Shown: in pieces, positions 1 to 9,943 of the stretch
Numbering within the stretch: the first letter of the stretch is position 1
Layout: every line of letters starts with the position of its first letter
Program-made: the position numbers and the translations under genes
The notes under the pieces: generated by a model
What the model saw: only the letters and a program-made list of their open reading frames with translations
What the model was told of the DNA's origin: nothing
The model's database searches: none
DNA from: Qipengyuania vulgaris
Lineage (GTDB): Bacteria > Pseudomonadota > Alphaproteobacteria > Sphingomonadales > Sphingomonadaceae
Length of the DNA: 64,000 nucleotides
NCBI GenBank assembly: GCA_000756795.1
Contig: CCSI01000004.1
Location: forward strand, 62,001-126,000
Direction of reading: 5' to 3'

Positions 1-1431
1 GACTATGCTTCGGGCATCCTTGGTGCGGCAGTGACCGCAAGCGGGGCGACCGGCGGCGTGCCGGTGTTCAGGCCTACTCCGTTCTTCCGCAGCAATTCGC
101 CGCGGCTTGACCTGACTAGTTACGGCGTGTTCGGGGAACTCTACTTCCAGGCGACCGACCGGCTCAAGCTGACGGCGGGTATTCGCTACAACAATGACGA
201 GAAGTTCCTGCGCGCGCGCACCACGCTGCTCAGCGATGGCAACTCCTCCGAATTCAGCGGCGGCGATGCCATTCTCGCAGCTTACGGCACGACCAATATT
301 GAGGGCGCACTCAACTACGCGACCGCGGATTTCGACCAGGCCACGCCCGGTGCGCAGGAATTCCAGGAACGCGAAGTAAGCTTCGACCGGATTACCGGCC
401 GCTTCGTCGCCGACTTCGAGCTCACGCCTGACAATTTGCTCTATGCCTCCTATTCGCGCGGCTACAAATCGGGCGGTATCAACCCACCGCTTTCGGTGGG
501 CTCGGTCCAAGAGTTCTTCGCTCCCGAGGATGTCGATGCCTTCGAAATCGGTTCGAAGAACGTCTTTGGAAACGGCGATCTCGTCCTCAACCTCACCGGC
601 TTCTATTACAAATACAGCGGGCTCCAACTCAGCCGCATCATCTCGCGCACCTCGGTGAACGACAATATCGATGCCAATATCTGGGGCCTCGAAGCGGAAG
701 CCATCGTTTCACCTGCAGCAAACGTGCTGGTGAATTTCAACGCCAGCTATCTCAACACCGAAGTGTCGGAGAGCAAGCTGCTGATCAATCCGCGCGATGT
801 CTCTGCAGGACGCGACGATACAGTCATTATCAAGGACATCACTCTCGGCAGTAACTGTGCGGTGACGTCCGATAGTGGCAGTGCAGCGCTCGCCAATGCC
901 TTCGTCTCCGCAATCAATGTCGGTGTGCTGGGGCTTCAGGGCCCGACCCCGATACCCTCGACCAACACCACGGGCGCTTTCTCGATCTGCCAGGTGCTGT
1001 TCGACCAGGCAGCGGCGATAGGCGCCGGCTTCGGCGGCATCACGGTTTCCTCGGGCATTCCGGTCGACATCCAGGGCAGCCAGCTGCCGCAGGCACCGGA
1101 GTTCAAGTTCTCGGTAGGTGCGCAGTACACGCACGAATTCAGCAATGGCATGAGCCTCGTGCCGCGTTTCGACGTATCCTATCAGGGCGAAAGCTACGGG
1201 AGCATCTTCAACGACAATATCAACCGCATTCAGGGCTATGAAATCGTCAACGCCCAGCTGCAGCTGAACGGTCGTGACGAGCGCTGGTACCTGCGCGGTT
1301 TTGTCCAGAACATGTTCGACAGCGATGCAGTGACCGGTCTTTACGTGACCGACCAGTCCTCTGGCCTGTTCACCAATATCTTCACCCTCGATCCGCGCCG
1401 TTACGGCGTAGCGGTGGGCGCGAAGTTCTAG
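1..1431 (+). CDS. TonB-dependent receptor, C-terminal part (5' end outside window)
   Basis: The frame is open from the first base to a TAG at 1429-1431, so about 476 residues of the C-terminal beta-barrel are seen and the signal peptide, TonB box and plug domain lie before the window. The barrel is recognisable by alternating aromatic/polar strands, by the segment YASYSRGYKSGG (typical of sphingomonad iron- or glycan-complex receptors) and by the terminal phenylalanine (VGAKF) used for outer-membrane insertion. It probably takes up a siderophore or other large ligand using energy from TonB-ExbBD. The substrate cannot be told. The gene ends in a strong hairpin shared with the convergent transporter gene. 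Confidence 0.93.
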   Translation, partial: DYASGILGAAVTASGATGGVPVFRPTPFFRSNSPRLDLTSYGVFGELYFQATDRLKLTAGIRYNNDEKFLRARTTLLSDGNSSEFSGGDAILAAYGTTNIEGALNYATADFDQATPGAQEFQEREVSFDRITGRFVADFELTPDNLLYASYSRGYKSGGINPPLSVGSVQEFFAPEDVDAFEIGSKNVFGNGDLVLNLTGFYYKYSGLQLSRIISRTSVNDNIDANIWGLEAEAIVSPAANVLVNFNASYLNTEVSESKLLINPRDVSAGRDDTVIIKDITLGSNCAVTSDSGSAALANAFVSAINVGVLGLQGPTPIPSTNTTGAFSICQVLFDQAAAIGAGFGGITVSSGIPVDIQGSQLPQAPEFKFSVGAQYTHEFSNGMSLVPRFDVSYQGESYGSIFNDNINRIQGYEIVNAQLQLNGRDERWYLRGFVQNMFDSDAVTGLYVTDQSSGLFTNIFTLDPRRYGVAVGAKF

Positions 1432-1457
1432 GCCAGACCTGATTAAAGGGGAGGGAG

Positions 1458-1480
1458 GGGGCGGCCTTGCAGGTCGCCCC
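1458..1480. terminator. Bidirectional intrinsic terminator between convergent genes
   Basis: A 9-bp stem (GGGGCGGCC / GGTCGCCCC, one G-T pair) with loop TTGCA is followed by TTTTCC on the plus strand. It lies between the stop codons of the TonB receptor and the queuosine transporter and could end both transcripts. The same stem core recurs after rpsO. Confidence 0.8.
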
Positions 1481-1485
1481 TTTTC

Positions 1486-2244
1486 CTATGTGTGGGCCGC
1501 GGATTTGGCAAAGGGCGAAAAGTCCGTGTCGGTATCGAAAATTTCGACACCCTCGGCCTGTTTCAACCTGCCGACCACGAGATAGGTGACCGGTGTCAGC
1601 ACCGCTTCCCAAAGTACCTTCAAGGCCCAATTGGTGACCATCACGGTCAGCACTGCGCTGGTTTCCCATATGCCGAGAAACGCCACCGGATAGAAGATCG
1701 CGCTGTCGACAGCCTGCCCGAACACGGTTGAACCAATTGTGCGGCTCCACAGGGCCTTGCCCCGCGTCCAGATTTTCATCCGCGCAAGGACATAGGAGTT
1801 GACGAACTCGCCCGCCCAGAAGGCGATGATGGAGGCGAGCACGATGCGCGGGACGAGGCCGAAGACGCTTTCGTAAGCATCCTGGCCGCCCCAGCCATCC
1901 GCCGGGGGCATGGCAACGACCGCCCAGCTCATCAGTGCCATGAACACCATCGCGGCAAAGCCGGTCCAGATAACCCGCCGGGCCCGGGGATAGCCATAGA
2001 CCTCGGTCAGCACGTCGCCGATGACGTAACTCACCGGGAAGAACAGGATGCCCGCCCCGAAAATGAACATTCCCTCGGGCGCGGGCCACAAGCCTTCCGG
2101 CCAGAAATCCACGGGTATAGCGGACAGCTTCGCAGCGCCGATGATGTTGGACAGCAGCAGCACGGTCACGAATGCAGCCATGACGAGGTCGTAATAGCGG
2201 AAATGAGGCTGGGTCTTCGTTTCCGGGCGTGTGGGCTTTTCCAT
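1486..2244 (-). CDS. yhhQ: Queuosine precursor transporter, YhhQ/VUT family
   Basis: The 252-residue protein is very hydrophobic with about six membrane segments. It carries the family signature near residues 28-44 (FVTVLLLSNIIGAAK), a region close to GDVLTEVYGY, and the conserved tail region around WALKVLWEAVLTPVTY. The family imports preQ0 or preQ1 for queuosine modification of tRNA. QueF, which reduces preQ0 to preQ1, is encoded in the same window at 39.2-39.7 kb, which fits salvage. The start ATG at 2244 gives a soluble N-terminal tail of about 20 residues. Family assignment is secure; the exact substrate is inferred. Confidence 0.9.
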   Translation of the reverse strand: MEKPTRPETKTQPHFRYYDLVMAAFVTVLLLSNIIGAAKLSAIPVDFWPEGLWPAPEGMFIFGAGILFFPVSYVIGDVLTEVYGYPRARRVIWTGFAAMVFMALMSWAVVAMPPADGWGGQDAYESVFGLVPRIVLASIIAFWAGEFVNSYVLARMKIWTRGKALWSRTIGSTVFGQAVDSAIFYPVAFLGIWETSAVLTVMVTNWALKVLWEAVLTPVTYLVVGRLKQAEGVEIFDTDTDFSPFAKSAAHT

Positions 2245-2304
2245 AATTGGCTGCCTATCGCCGATTGGCCTGCACGCAAAGGCACGTTATGGGCGAGGCA
2301 GAGC

Positions 2305-2381
2305 GCGCCCGTAGCTCATCTGGATAGAGCGCGAGACTTCTAATCTTGAGGCAGCAGGTTCGAGTCCTGCCGGGCGCGCCA
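2305..2381 (+). tRNA. tRNA-Arg (anticodon TCT)
   Basis: A complete cloverleaf can be drawn: acceptor GCGCCCG (2305-2311) with CGGGCGC (2371-2377), D stem GCTC/GAGC, anticodon stem CGAGA/TCTTG with loop CTTCTAA, and T stem GCAGG/CCTGC around TTCGAGT. The anticodon TCT is at 2339-2341. Discriminator G is followed by an encoded CCA. No integrase or duplicated 3' end is seen nearby. The 219 bases after it, up to the SulP start, show nothing I can identify. Confidence 0.97.
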
Positions 2382-2600
2382 CCGGTAGCGGGAAAAGCCG
2401 AACCGATGTGTGGCCCGCCACCATTCAGCGCGAAAAGGTGCTAGCCGGTTTCCCCGCCATCTCTCAAAACACGATATCCCGTTCTGGATGAACCGGTTGG
2501 ATGGCTTGCCGCGGTGACAGAGGATCGCCATGCTCAACGAAGCGCGCGTGGCTTGCCGGACGGGGTCAGTGCATCGCGCAATTAGGGAAGGCTAAAGTCC

Positions 2601-4358
2601 ATGCTCTCGCGTTACCTGCCGATCCTCGAGTGGGGGCGGGCGTATAATCGGTCGGTCCTGACCAATGACCTGGTGGCAGCGGTGATCGTGACGATCATGC
2701 TCATCCCGCAAAGCCTCGCGTATGCCCTGCTTGCTGGCCTGCCGCCGGTGGTTGGCTTGTATGCCTCTATCCTCCCCTTGGTTCTCTATGCGATTTTCGG
2801 GACAAGCCGCACGCTGGCCGTAGGACCGGTGGCGGTCATCTCGCTGATGACGGCAAGCGCGGCGGGGGCCGTTGCCGCGCAGGGTACCGCCCAATATCTC
2901 GAAGCCGCGATTACGCTTGCGATGCTTTCCGGCGTGATGTTGGCGGTGCTGGGGTTCTTGCGCGCGGGATTCCTGGCCAATTTGCTTTCCCATCCCGTCA
3001 TAAGCGGCTTCATAACCGCCAGCGGCATTCTGATCGCGACGAGCCAGCTGAAGCATATTCTCGGGATCGCCGCAGGAGGCGAAAATTGGCCCGAAATGCT
3101 CGGTTCGCTCGCGCGATCAATCGCTGAGACGAACCCGTGGACCCTCGCGATCGGGATCCCTGCGACGCTGTTCCTTTTTTGGGTGCGCAAGGGGGGCAAG
3201 CCTGCCCTTGTGGCATTGGGCCTCGGACCGCGCGCCGCCGAAATGACCGCCAAGGCCGGCCCGGTAGCCGCGGTCGCCTTGACTATTCTTGCGGTGATAG
3301 CATTCGATCTGGGCGAGCGCGGAGTGAACCTCGTCGGAGCAATCCCCCAAGGCTTGCCGCCATTTGCCCTGCCCTCGACCGACCTCTCGCTAATCGAAAA
3401 ACTGTGGGTCCCGGCACTGCTTATCTCGATTATCGGTTTCGTCGAGAGCGTGTCGGTTGCGCAGACATTGGCCGCCAAGCGGAGGCAGAGGATTTCGCCC
3501 GATCAGGAATTGGTCGGGCTTGGCGCCGCCAACATCGCCAGTGCATTTTCCGGCGGCTATCCGGTCACGGGTGGCTTCGCCCGCTCGGCAGTTAATTTCG
3601 ATGCTGGCGCGGAAACACCGGCTGCGGGTGCATTCACCGCTGTGGGCATCGCGCTGGCGACGTTATTCCTCACCCCGCTGCTCTATAGCCTGCCGATCGC
3701 CACGCTGGCGGCAACCATCATCGTCGCTGTCCTCAGCCTCGTCGACCTGAAGACGCCCGGGCAGCTGTGGCGTTATTCCAAGGCTGATTTCGCGGCCCAT
3801 GTTGCGACGATTACGATTACCTTGCTGGCTGGGGTCGAACTGGGAGTGATTGCCGGGGTCGCGGTAGGCCTGCTGCTCTATCTATATCGCGCCAGCCGCC
3901 CGCATGCTGCGATCGTGGGGCGGGTCCCCGAAACCGAACATTTCCGCAATGTCGAGCGGCACAAAGTCCTCACCGTCCCCCATGTCCTTTCGATCCGCAT
4001 CGACGAGTCGCTGACATATCTCAATGCGCGCTGGCTGGAGGAATATGTACTCGAGAGCGTTGCCGAGCGGCCTCAACTGCGCCACGTCATCCTGATGTGC
4101 AGCGCGGTCAACGAGATCGACGCTTCGGGGCTGGAAAGCCTGGAAGCCATCAATCACCGGCTCGGCGATGGCGGTATCGGCATGCATTTATCGGAAGTGA
4201 AGGGGCCGGTCATGGATCGCCTCAAGCGCACCCACTTTCTCGAAGAACTCAACGGAAAGGTGTTTCTTTCGCAGGAACGTGCCTTTCGCGAACTTTCACG
4301 CGACAACGGAGAGCCTGAACCCCCTCACGATCATTACCACGCGCGCGGCATGATCTGA
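2601..4358 (+). CDS. SulP family inorganic anion transporter with STAS domain
   Basis: The 585-residue protein has the SulP core of 12-14 membrane segments. The N-terminal consensus region reads IPQSLAYALLAGLPPVVGLY at residues 36-55, followed by FGTSRTLAVGPVAVISLMTA. A soluble C-terminal STAS domain spans roughly residues 445-565 (IRIDESLTYLNA, then ASGLESLEAI). Members carry sulfate, bicarbonate or other anions. Sulfate is plausible here because assimilatory sulfate reduction genes occur at 44-48 kb, but no carbonic anhydrase or cys gene is adjacent, so the substrate stays open. Confidence 0.92.
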   Translation: MLSRYLPILEWGRAYNRSVLTNDLVAAVIVTIMLIPQSLAYALLAGLPPVVGLYASILPLVLYAIFGTSRTLAVGPVAVISLMTASAAGAVAAQGTAQYLEAAITLAMLSGVMLAVLGFLRAGFLANLLSHPVISGFITASGILIATSQLKHILGIAAGGENWPEMLGSLARSIAETNPWTLAIGIPATLFLFWVRKGGKPALVALGLGPRAAEMTAKAGPVAAVALTILAVIAFDLGERGVNLVGAIPQGLPPFALPSTDLSLIEKLWVPALLISIIGFVESVSVAQTLAAKRRQRISPDQELVGLGAANIASAFSGGYPVTGGFARSAVNFDAGAETPAAGAFTAVGIALATLFLTPLLYSLPIATLAATIIVAVLSLVDLKTPGQLWRYSKADFAAHVATITITLLAGVELGVIAGVAVGLLLYLYRASRPHAAIVGRVPETEHFRNVERHKVLTVPHVLSIRIDESLTYLNARWLEEYVLESVAERPQLRHVILMCSAVNEIDASGLESLEAINHRLGDGGIGMHLSEVKGPVMDRLKRTHFLEELNGKVFLSQERAFRELSRDNGEPEPPHDHYHARGMI

Positions 4359-4412
4359 CGGCCGCTTCGCAGCAGGCGCGGCGTCATTCCCCCGTCTCGC
4401 GCAGCAGGCCAG

Positions 4413-5195
4413 CTAACCGCGCGCGACGGTTTCCAGCGGCTCGCCCGTGACCGGGTATCCAAGATCCTCGCCAATCTCGAGCCAGGTCTTCCCTTCGCGC
4501 TCGCCCATGTGGGGCGTAATGGTGCGTACAGGGATGCGCTCGGCCTGCTCTTTCGCTGCGGCGAAATCATCGAACAGCGCGAGACGTTCCAGATTGCGGC
4601 GGGTGGGGAAGATAACCTTGATATCCCCCTTGTCCGCCGCCTCGAGTGCGCCCTTCGCCGTGGTCCAGAACAGGTGCGTGTTCTCCGACAGGTCGGCCTC
4701 GATTTCGACCGCGCCCGTGCCGAGGTCGGCGATGTAGAAGCGGGTATCGTAGACGCGCGGGATGCGTTCGTTCTTGGGATACCAGCGCGCGAAGGGGGTG
4801 AGCTGGGCGAGGTCCAGCTCCCAGCCGAAGTGGTCGAGGACACTCGCAAGGTCGCCGGTCTGCATCAGGTAATGGCGCGCTGCGCGTGCCTTGTCGGCAT
4901 CGATGTCGCCCGACAGGCCGATAACGAGGCCGGTCTCTTCCAGCGTCTCGCGTACGACGGCAATCTGGTGCGCGGCTTCTTCAGGGTCGAGCGGACCGCC
5001 CATCATTGCGCCGAGCTCGAAATCGGCCGGGTCCACGCGCCCGCCGGGAAAGACCGCCATGCCGCCAGCGAACACCATTTCGCGGCTGCGGATGGTCATT
5101 AGGATCTCGGGCGGACCGCCATCTTTTGCATTCCGGAAAATAACTACGGTTGCCGCGGGGATGCCCTCGGGCGCGTCTGCGTGGTTGATGCTCAT
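4413..5195 (-). CDS. NUDIX hydrolase (NUDT19-like)
   Basis: A 260-residue protein starting at ATG 5195; a TTG 36 bases upstream would add 12 unlikely residues. Metal-binding NUDIX core RETLEETG is at about residues 83-90, and FPGGRVDPAD precedes it. The extended length and the C-terminal alpha-helical region resemble the NUDT7/19 acyl-CoA diphosphatase branch rather than short MutT. The likely reaction is hydrolysis of a nucleoside diphosphate linked to another moiety, possibly CoA derivatives. It is convergent with the SulP gene (54-base gap) and stands alone. Confidence 0.88.
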   Translation of the reverse strand: MSINHADAPEGIPAATVVIFRNAKDGGPPEILMTIRSREMVFAGGMAVFPGGRVDPADFELGAMMGGPLDPEEAAHQIAVVRETLEETGLVIGLSGDIDADKARAARHYLMQTGDLASVLDHFGWELDLAQLTPFARWYPKNERIPRVYDTRFYIADLGTGAVEIEADLSENTHLFWTTAKGALEAADKGDIKVIFPTRRNLERLALFDDFAAAKEQAERIPVRTITPHMGEREGKTWLEIGEDLGYPVTGEPLETVARG

Positions 5196-5334
5196 GCGCG
5201 CCCTTGTGACCGCAAGCCGCGCGCCTGCCAAGGTGCAAAGGTTAACGCGATGCGTCGGGATTTTTTACAAGCGCGACGGGCTGCAAGCCGGTGTTAACCA
5301 TTGAGATGCGCCGCAGCGCTCCGGAAAGCGATTT

Positions 5335-5350
5335 TGGCACGCGCTGTGCA
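5335..5350 (+). promoter_or_regulatory. Candidate sigma-54 promoter upstream of a small-RNA candidate
   Basis: TGGCAC (5335-5340) and GTGCA (5346-5350) place GG and GC exactly ten bases apart, as sigma-54 requires. The match to TGGCACG-N4-TTGC has one mismatch, T to G, in the -12 element. The predicted transcript would start near 5360. Chance occurrence is possible; the psp promoter at 16772-16787 is a better match. Confidence 0.4.
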
Positions 5351-5359
5351 TATCCGTGG

Positions 5360-5459
5360 ATGTCCCAATCGGTAAAAGCAGGCGGACCACTCCTGGTCTC
5401 GTGTCCGCCTCCCCGAAACAAGAAACCCGCCCGGTCGTCCCACCGGGCGGGTTTTTGTT
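5360..5459 (+). ncRNA. Candidate small RNA with CTCC loop and strong terminator
   Basis: No gene is annotated in the 404 bases between the Nudix start and the grxD stop. The predicted plus-strand transcript contains hairpin GACCA-CTCC-TGGTC (5385-5398) inside a longer inverted repeat AGGCGGAC/GTCCGCCT (5380-5387 and 5403-5410). An exposed CCTCCCC follows at 5408-5414, then a perfect 13-bp terminator. CUCC loops that can pair with ribosome-binding sites are known in several alphaproteobacterial small-RNA families. Expression and ends are inferred, not seen. Confidence 0.4.
5423..5454. terminator. Strong intrinsic terminator, 13-bp perfect stem
   Basis: AAACCCGCCCGGT (5423-5435) pairs perfectly with ACCGGGCGGGTTT (5442-5454) around a 6-base loop. 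On the plus strand a TTTTTGTTT run ends it, which is better than the minus-strand tail, so it mainly serves a plus-strand transcript. It may also stop grxD transcription coming from the other side. Confidence 0.85.
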
Positions 5460-5490
5460 TGGGTAAGTATCCAGGTAGAGCGATGGAGAA

Positions 5491-5586
5491 CCGGGCCGAC
5501 GGAGGCCCGGCAAGGCCGACCGGCCGCCCGCAGCGGGTGCGGCTTGCCGCACATCTAGCGAGGACGAACTCGCGGAGGCGGGTTCG
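5491..5586. repeat. Cluster of adjacent GC-rich hairpins downstream of grxD
   Basis: Several inverted repeats lie side by side: CCGGGCC/GGCCCGG (5491-5510), GGCCG/CGGCC (5514-5525), CCCG/CGGG (5527-5537), GTGCGGC/GCCGCAC (5537-5552) and CGAACTCGC/GCGGGTTCG (5565-5586). In the grxD transcript, which runs on the minus strand, the last one has a CTCC loop. The stretch is the 3' untranslated region of grxD and has no plausible ORF. Confidence 0.55.
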
Positions 5587-5599
5587 CAAACAAAAAACC

Positions 5600-5932
5600 T
5601 TAGCTTTCGGCTTTGGCGACCTGCTTCTCGTCCATCAGCTGCTGGAGCTCACCGGCCTCGTACATCTCCATCATGATGTCGCTGCCGCCGAGGAACTCGC
5701 CCTTTACGTAAAGCTGGGGGATGGTCGGCCAGTCGGAATAGGCCTTGATGCCCTGGCGGATTTCCATGTCCTGCAGCACGTCGACGCTGTCATAGGCGAC
5801 GCCGCAATGGTCGAGGATGGCCACCGCGCGGCTGGAAAAGCCGCATTGCGGGAAGAGGGGGGTGCCCTTCATGAAAAGGACGACATCGTTCGCTTTGACG
5901 ATGTCGGAGATACGCGTGTTTACGTCGGACAT
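5600..5932 (-). CDS. grxD: Monothiol glutaredoxin, Grx4 family
   Basis: The 110-residue protein has the monothiol active site CGFS at residues 30-33, the WPTIPQLYVKGEFLGG glutathione-binding segment, and normal length for single-domain Grx4/Grx5. It binds a [2Fe-2S] cluster with glutathione and works as an Fe-S carrier, commonly with a BolA partner. BolA is encoded immediately upstream in the same direction (39-base gap), followed further upstream by DUF1476, so the three are probably co-transcribed. Confidence 0.96.
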   Translation of the reverse strand: MSDVNTRISDIVKANDVVLFMKGTPLFPQCGFSSRAVAILDHCGVAYDSVDVLQDMEIRQGIKAYSDWPTIPQLYVKGEFLGGSDIMMEMYEAGELQQLMDEKQVAKAES

Positions 5933-5971
5933 GTTTGCCCTGCCTTTGGAAATTGCTGAATCTGGTGAGGT

Positions 5972-6205
5972 TCAGTTGGGGGCTTGGGTGGTGAGTTGCA
6001 AGGCGTGGAGTTCGCCGCCCATTCGTTCACCCAGCGCGTCATAGACCATCTTGTGCTGCGCGACGCGGGTCTTGCCTGCGAATTGCGGCGCAGTGACCTT
6101 GGCCGCCCAATGGTCGTTATCGCCTGCAAGGTCGCGCATTTCGACAACCGCGCCCGGGAGCGCGGCCTCGATGAGGGCGACGATGTCTTCGGCTGGCATC
6201 GGCAT
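5972..6205 (-). CDS. bolA: BolA family protein
   Basis: A 77-residue BolA-fold protein, chosen to start at ATG 6205 just after the stop of the upstream gene (5-base gap); longer upstream frames overlap DUF1476. The conserved segment AQHKMVYDALGERMGGELHA contains the helix and His used with glutaredoxin for [2Fe-2S] binding. Pairing with the neighbouring grxD supports a role in Fe-S cluster sensing or trafficking in the cytoplasm. Confidence 0.93.
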   Translation of the reverse strand: MPMPAEDIVALIEAALPGAVVEMRDLAGDNDHWAAKVTAPQFAGKTRVAQHKMVYDALGERMGGELHALQLTTQAPN

Positions 6206-6210
6206 GGCGG

Positions 6211-6537
6211 TTACTTCTGGTCGCTCATGAACTGGCGGCGCGCTTCGACGCTGCATTCTTCCAGCTTGGCGCGGATGTCGGCTTCGCTCACATCGCATTC
6301 GGCAGCGGTCAGGTCGCCAAGCAGCTTGCGGATGACGTCTTCATCGCCGGCTTCCTCGAAATCGGCCTGCACGACGGCCTTCTTGTACGCGTCGGTTTCT
6401 TCCTCGGTCAGGCCCATGAGGCCGGCTGCCCATTCGCCCAGCAGGCGGTTGCGGCGCGCGGCAATCTTGAACTCGGTTTCCTGGTCGAAAGCGTATTTGG
6501 TTTCTTCGCCGCGTTCGCGGTCCTTGAAGTCGGTCAT
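6211..6537 (-). CDS. DUF1476 protein, F1-ATPase inhibitor zeta-subunit type
   Basis: The 108-residue alpha-helical protein begins MTDFKDRERGEETKYAFDQE, the hallmark of the alphaproteobacterial DUF1476 family, whose Paracoccus member is the zeta subunit that inhibits ATP hydrolysis by F1FO-ATP synthase through its N-terminus. Four helices with conserved RRNRLLGEWAA are visible. No ATP synthase genes lie here; the family is often found beside bolA/grxD, as in this window. Confidence 0.92.
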   Translation of the reverse strand: MTDFKDRERGEETKYAFDQETEFKIAARRNRLLGEWAAGLMGLTEEETDAYKKAVVQADFEEAGDEDVIRKLLGDLTAAECDVSEADIRAKLEECSVEARRQFMSDQK

Positions 6538-6612
6538 GTCCTGTCCCTTTGGATAGAAGTTTCATGCTCGAATAGGGATGCACGCTCCCAGCGGCAAGGG
6601 CGCGTGGTTGCT

Positions 6613-7611
6613 TTAATCCATCGTCACCACGAGCTTGCCGATGGCGCCGCGGTTTTCGAGCTTGGCAATCGCTTCATGCGCGCGCTCGAGCGGATAGGTT
6701 TCGGAGACCAGCGGGCTAATCTTGCCCGCCTGCCACAGGTCGAAGAGCTCGGCGATGTTGGCGTTGTTCTTCTGCGGCTCGCGCGCGGTGAAAGCGCCCC
6801 AGAAGACGCCGCGGATGTCGCAGCTTTTGAGGAGGGTTAGGTTCAAGGGCATCTTGGCGATACCGGCGGGGAAGCCAATGACGAGGAAGCGTCCCTCCCA
6901 CGCAATCGAGCGCAAAGCGGGCTCCGAATAATCGCCGCCGACGATATCGTAGACGATGTCCGCGCCGTTCGGGCCGACTGCCGCCTTGAAGTCATTGGCG
7001 AGCTGCTTCGAGGTGTCCTTGTCGAAGGGCGCGCGGGGATAGATTACGACTTCATCGGCACCGGCCTTCTTCGCCACTTCGCCTTTTTCTTCGGTCGAGA
7101 CAGCAGCAACCACGCGGCAGCCATAGGCCTTGGCGAGTTCGACTGCCGAGAGACCCACGCCGCCCGCTGCGCCAAGCACGAGGACGGTCTCGCCTTCCTT
7201 GATGTCGCCGCGGTCCTTGAGGCCATGGATGGTCGTGCCGTAGGTCATCAGCAGCGCCGATGCCTGCACGAGGTCGATACCCTCGGGCACTTTGAAGAGG
7301 CGCGCTGCGGCCACCGCGACTTTTTCCTGCAGGCCGCCATTTCCGACGCCGCAGATTACGCGGTCGCCGACTTCGAACCCTTCGACGTCTTCGCCCAGCG
7401 CCTCGATCGTGCCGGAAATTTCCCCGCCCGGCGCGAAGGGGCGGGGCGGCTTGAACTGGTACATGTCACGGATGATGAGCGTGTCCGGGAAATTGATGGC
7501 GCAGGCCGCCACATCGATAAGCACCTCGCCCTTGCCGGGGGTGGGGGTTTCGATGTCCTCGACTACGAGGGTTTCGGGGCCGCCGGTCTCTTTCGACAGG
7601 ACTGCTTTCAT
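6613..7611 (-). CDS. NADPH:quinone oxidoreductase family MDR protein
   Basis: The start is ATG 7611, which overlaps the leuD stop as ATGA, giving 332 residues; a longer upstream frame reads back into leuD. The protein has the GroES-like N-terminal domain and the Rossmann motif [17 protein letters not shown] typical of zinc-free quinone oxidoreductases. No structural zinc cysteines are seen. It likely reduces quinones or enoyl substrates with NADPH. Coupling to leuD suggests co-expression rather than a known leucine role. Confidence 0.9.
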   Translation of the reverse strand: MKAVLSKETGGPETLVVEDIETPTPGKGEVLIDVAACAINFPDTLIIRDMYQFKPPRPFAPGGEISGTIEALGEDVEGFEVGDRVICGVGNGGLQEKVAVAAARLFKVPEGIDLVQASALLMTYGTTIHGLKDRGDIKEGETVLVLGAAGGVGLSAVELAKAYGCRVVAAVSTEEKGEVAKKAGADEVVIYPRAPFDKDTSKQLANDFKAAVGPNGADIVYDIVGGDYSEPALRSIAWEGRFLVIGFPAGIAKMPLNLTLLKSCDIRGVFWGAFTAREPQKNNANIAELFDLWQAGKISPLVSETYPLERAHEAIAKLENRGAIGKLVVTMD

Positions 7612-8219
7612 GCGTGTTCTCTCCGGTTTCGTGTCGGCGTGTCGAGCCATGGCAGGCTGTCGGCGCGCACTCTCTCATGTGTTTCGATAGCCGCATCGCG
7701 CTCCAGCGTCAGGCCGATTTCGTCGAGGCCATTCAGGAGGCAATGCTTGCGAAAAGGGTCCACCTCGAAGGGGAAGCGGTCCTGGAAGGGGGTGGTGACG
7801 ACCTGGTTTTCGAGGTCGATGGTGATGGGATGGTCTTTGGCCACCTCGAGCAGCCGGTCGACCTGCTCCTGCGGCAATTCGACCGCAAGAATGCCGTTCT
7901 TGAAGGCATTGCCCGAGAAGATGTCCGAAAAGCTCGGCGCGATGACCGCGGTCAGCCCCATGTCGAGCATCGCCCATGCGGCGTGTTCACGGCTAGAGCC
8001 GCAGCCGAAATTGTCGCCCGCAATCAGGATGGGCGCGCCGGCGAAATCCTCGACATCGAAGGGATTGCCGGGAGCCTGCCGGATGGTCTCGAAAGCGCCC
8101 TTGCCAAGCCCCTCGCGGCTGACGGTCTTCAGCCAGTGCGCGGGAATGATGACGTCGGTGTCGACATTTTTGAGGCCCAGCGGGATTGCGCGGCCCGAAA
8201 TGGTCGACACCTGTTTCAT
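7608..8219 (-). CDS. leuD: 3-isopropylmalate dehydratase small subunit
   Basis: The 203-residue swivelling subunit starts at ATG 8219, which shares one base with the stop of the tiny gene upstream (TGATG). Characteristic segments are [14 protein letters not shown] near the N-terminus and [17 protein letters not shown]. With LeuC it isomerises 2-isopropylmalate to 3-isopropylmalate in leucine synthesis. It lies in the order leuC, small membrane protein, leuD, MDR, all on the minus strand. Confidence 0.97.
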   Translation of the reverse strand: MKQVSTISGRAIPLGLKNVDTDVIIPAHWLKTVSREGLGKGAFETIRQAPGNPFDVEDFAGAPILIAGDNFGCGSSREHAAWAMLDMGLTAVIAPSFSDIFSGNAFKNGILAVELPQEQVDRLLEVAKDHPITIDLENQVVTTPFQDRFPFEVDPFRKHCLLNGLDEIGLTLERDAAIETHERVRADSLPWLDTPTRNRREHA

Positions 8220-8377
8220 CAATCGGTCTCCGGATTCTCGCCCGAGGGGATCGGCCCCGGCTGGTCGGGCTTGTTCTTCTTTTCGCGGCGCTTGTTTGCA
8301 TAGAGCAGCGCTGCGGCGATGGCGGCGGAGCCGATTGCTCCGGCGATGGCGGCCTTGCCTTTGGGAAGTTTGGTCAT
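8219..8377 (-). CDS. Small single-pass membrane protein between leuC and leuD
   Basis: A 52-codon gene: [10 protein letters not shown], then an Ala/Ile-rich helix of about 18 residues, then a basic and Pro-rich tail ending NPETD. A good ribosome site (AGGGA, 8 bases) precedes ATG 8377 and its TGA overlaps the leuD ATG. The topology is one membrane span with a positively charged cytoplasmic side (NKRREKKNK). No family is recognised. Its tight coupling and normal codon use argue that it is real. Confidence 0.75.
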   Translation of the reverse strand: MTKLPKGKAAIAGAIGSAAIAAALLYANKRREKKNKPDQPGPIPSGENPETD

Positions 8378-8416
8378 GCTTCCCTCATGGGATGGCGCGC
8401 GGGGAAGGGCAAGGGG

Positions 8417-9853
<1,437 letters not shown>

Positions 9854-9943
9854 GCCGTGTGGTGTGGCCCCACATCGGGACACACGCAAAAAGGCAAATC
9901 CAGAGTCTTCCAAACTTCATCTTTCTATGCTTTACTTACACTC

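Noticed and set aside
2340-2537. 65-codon minus-strand frame overlapping tRNA-Arg
   Set aside because: Overlaps the tRNA and has no support.
2305-2600. Possible integration site at tRNA-Arg
   Set aside because: No integrase, no duplicated tRNA 3' end and no shift in gene content nearby.
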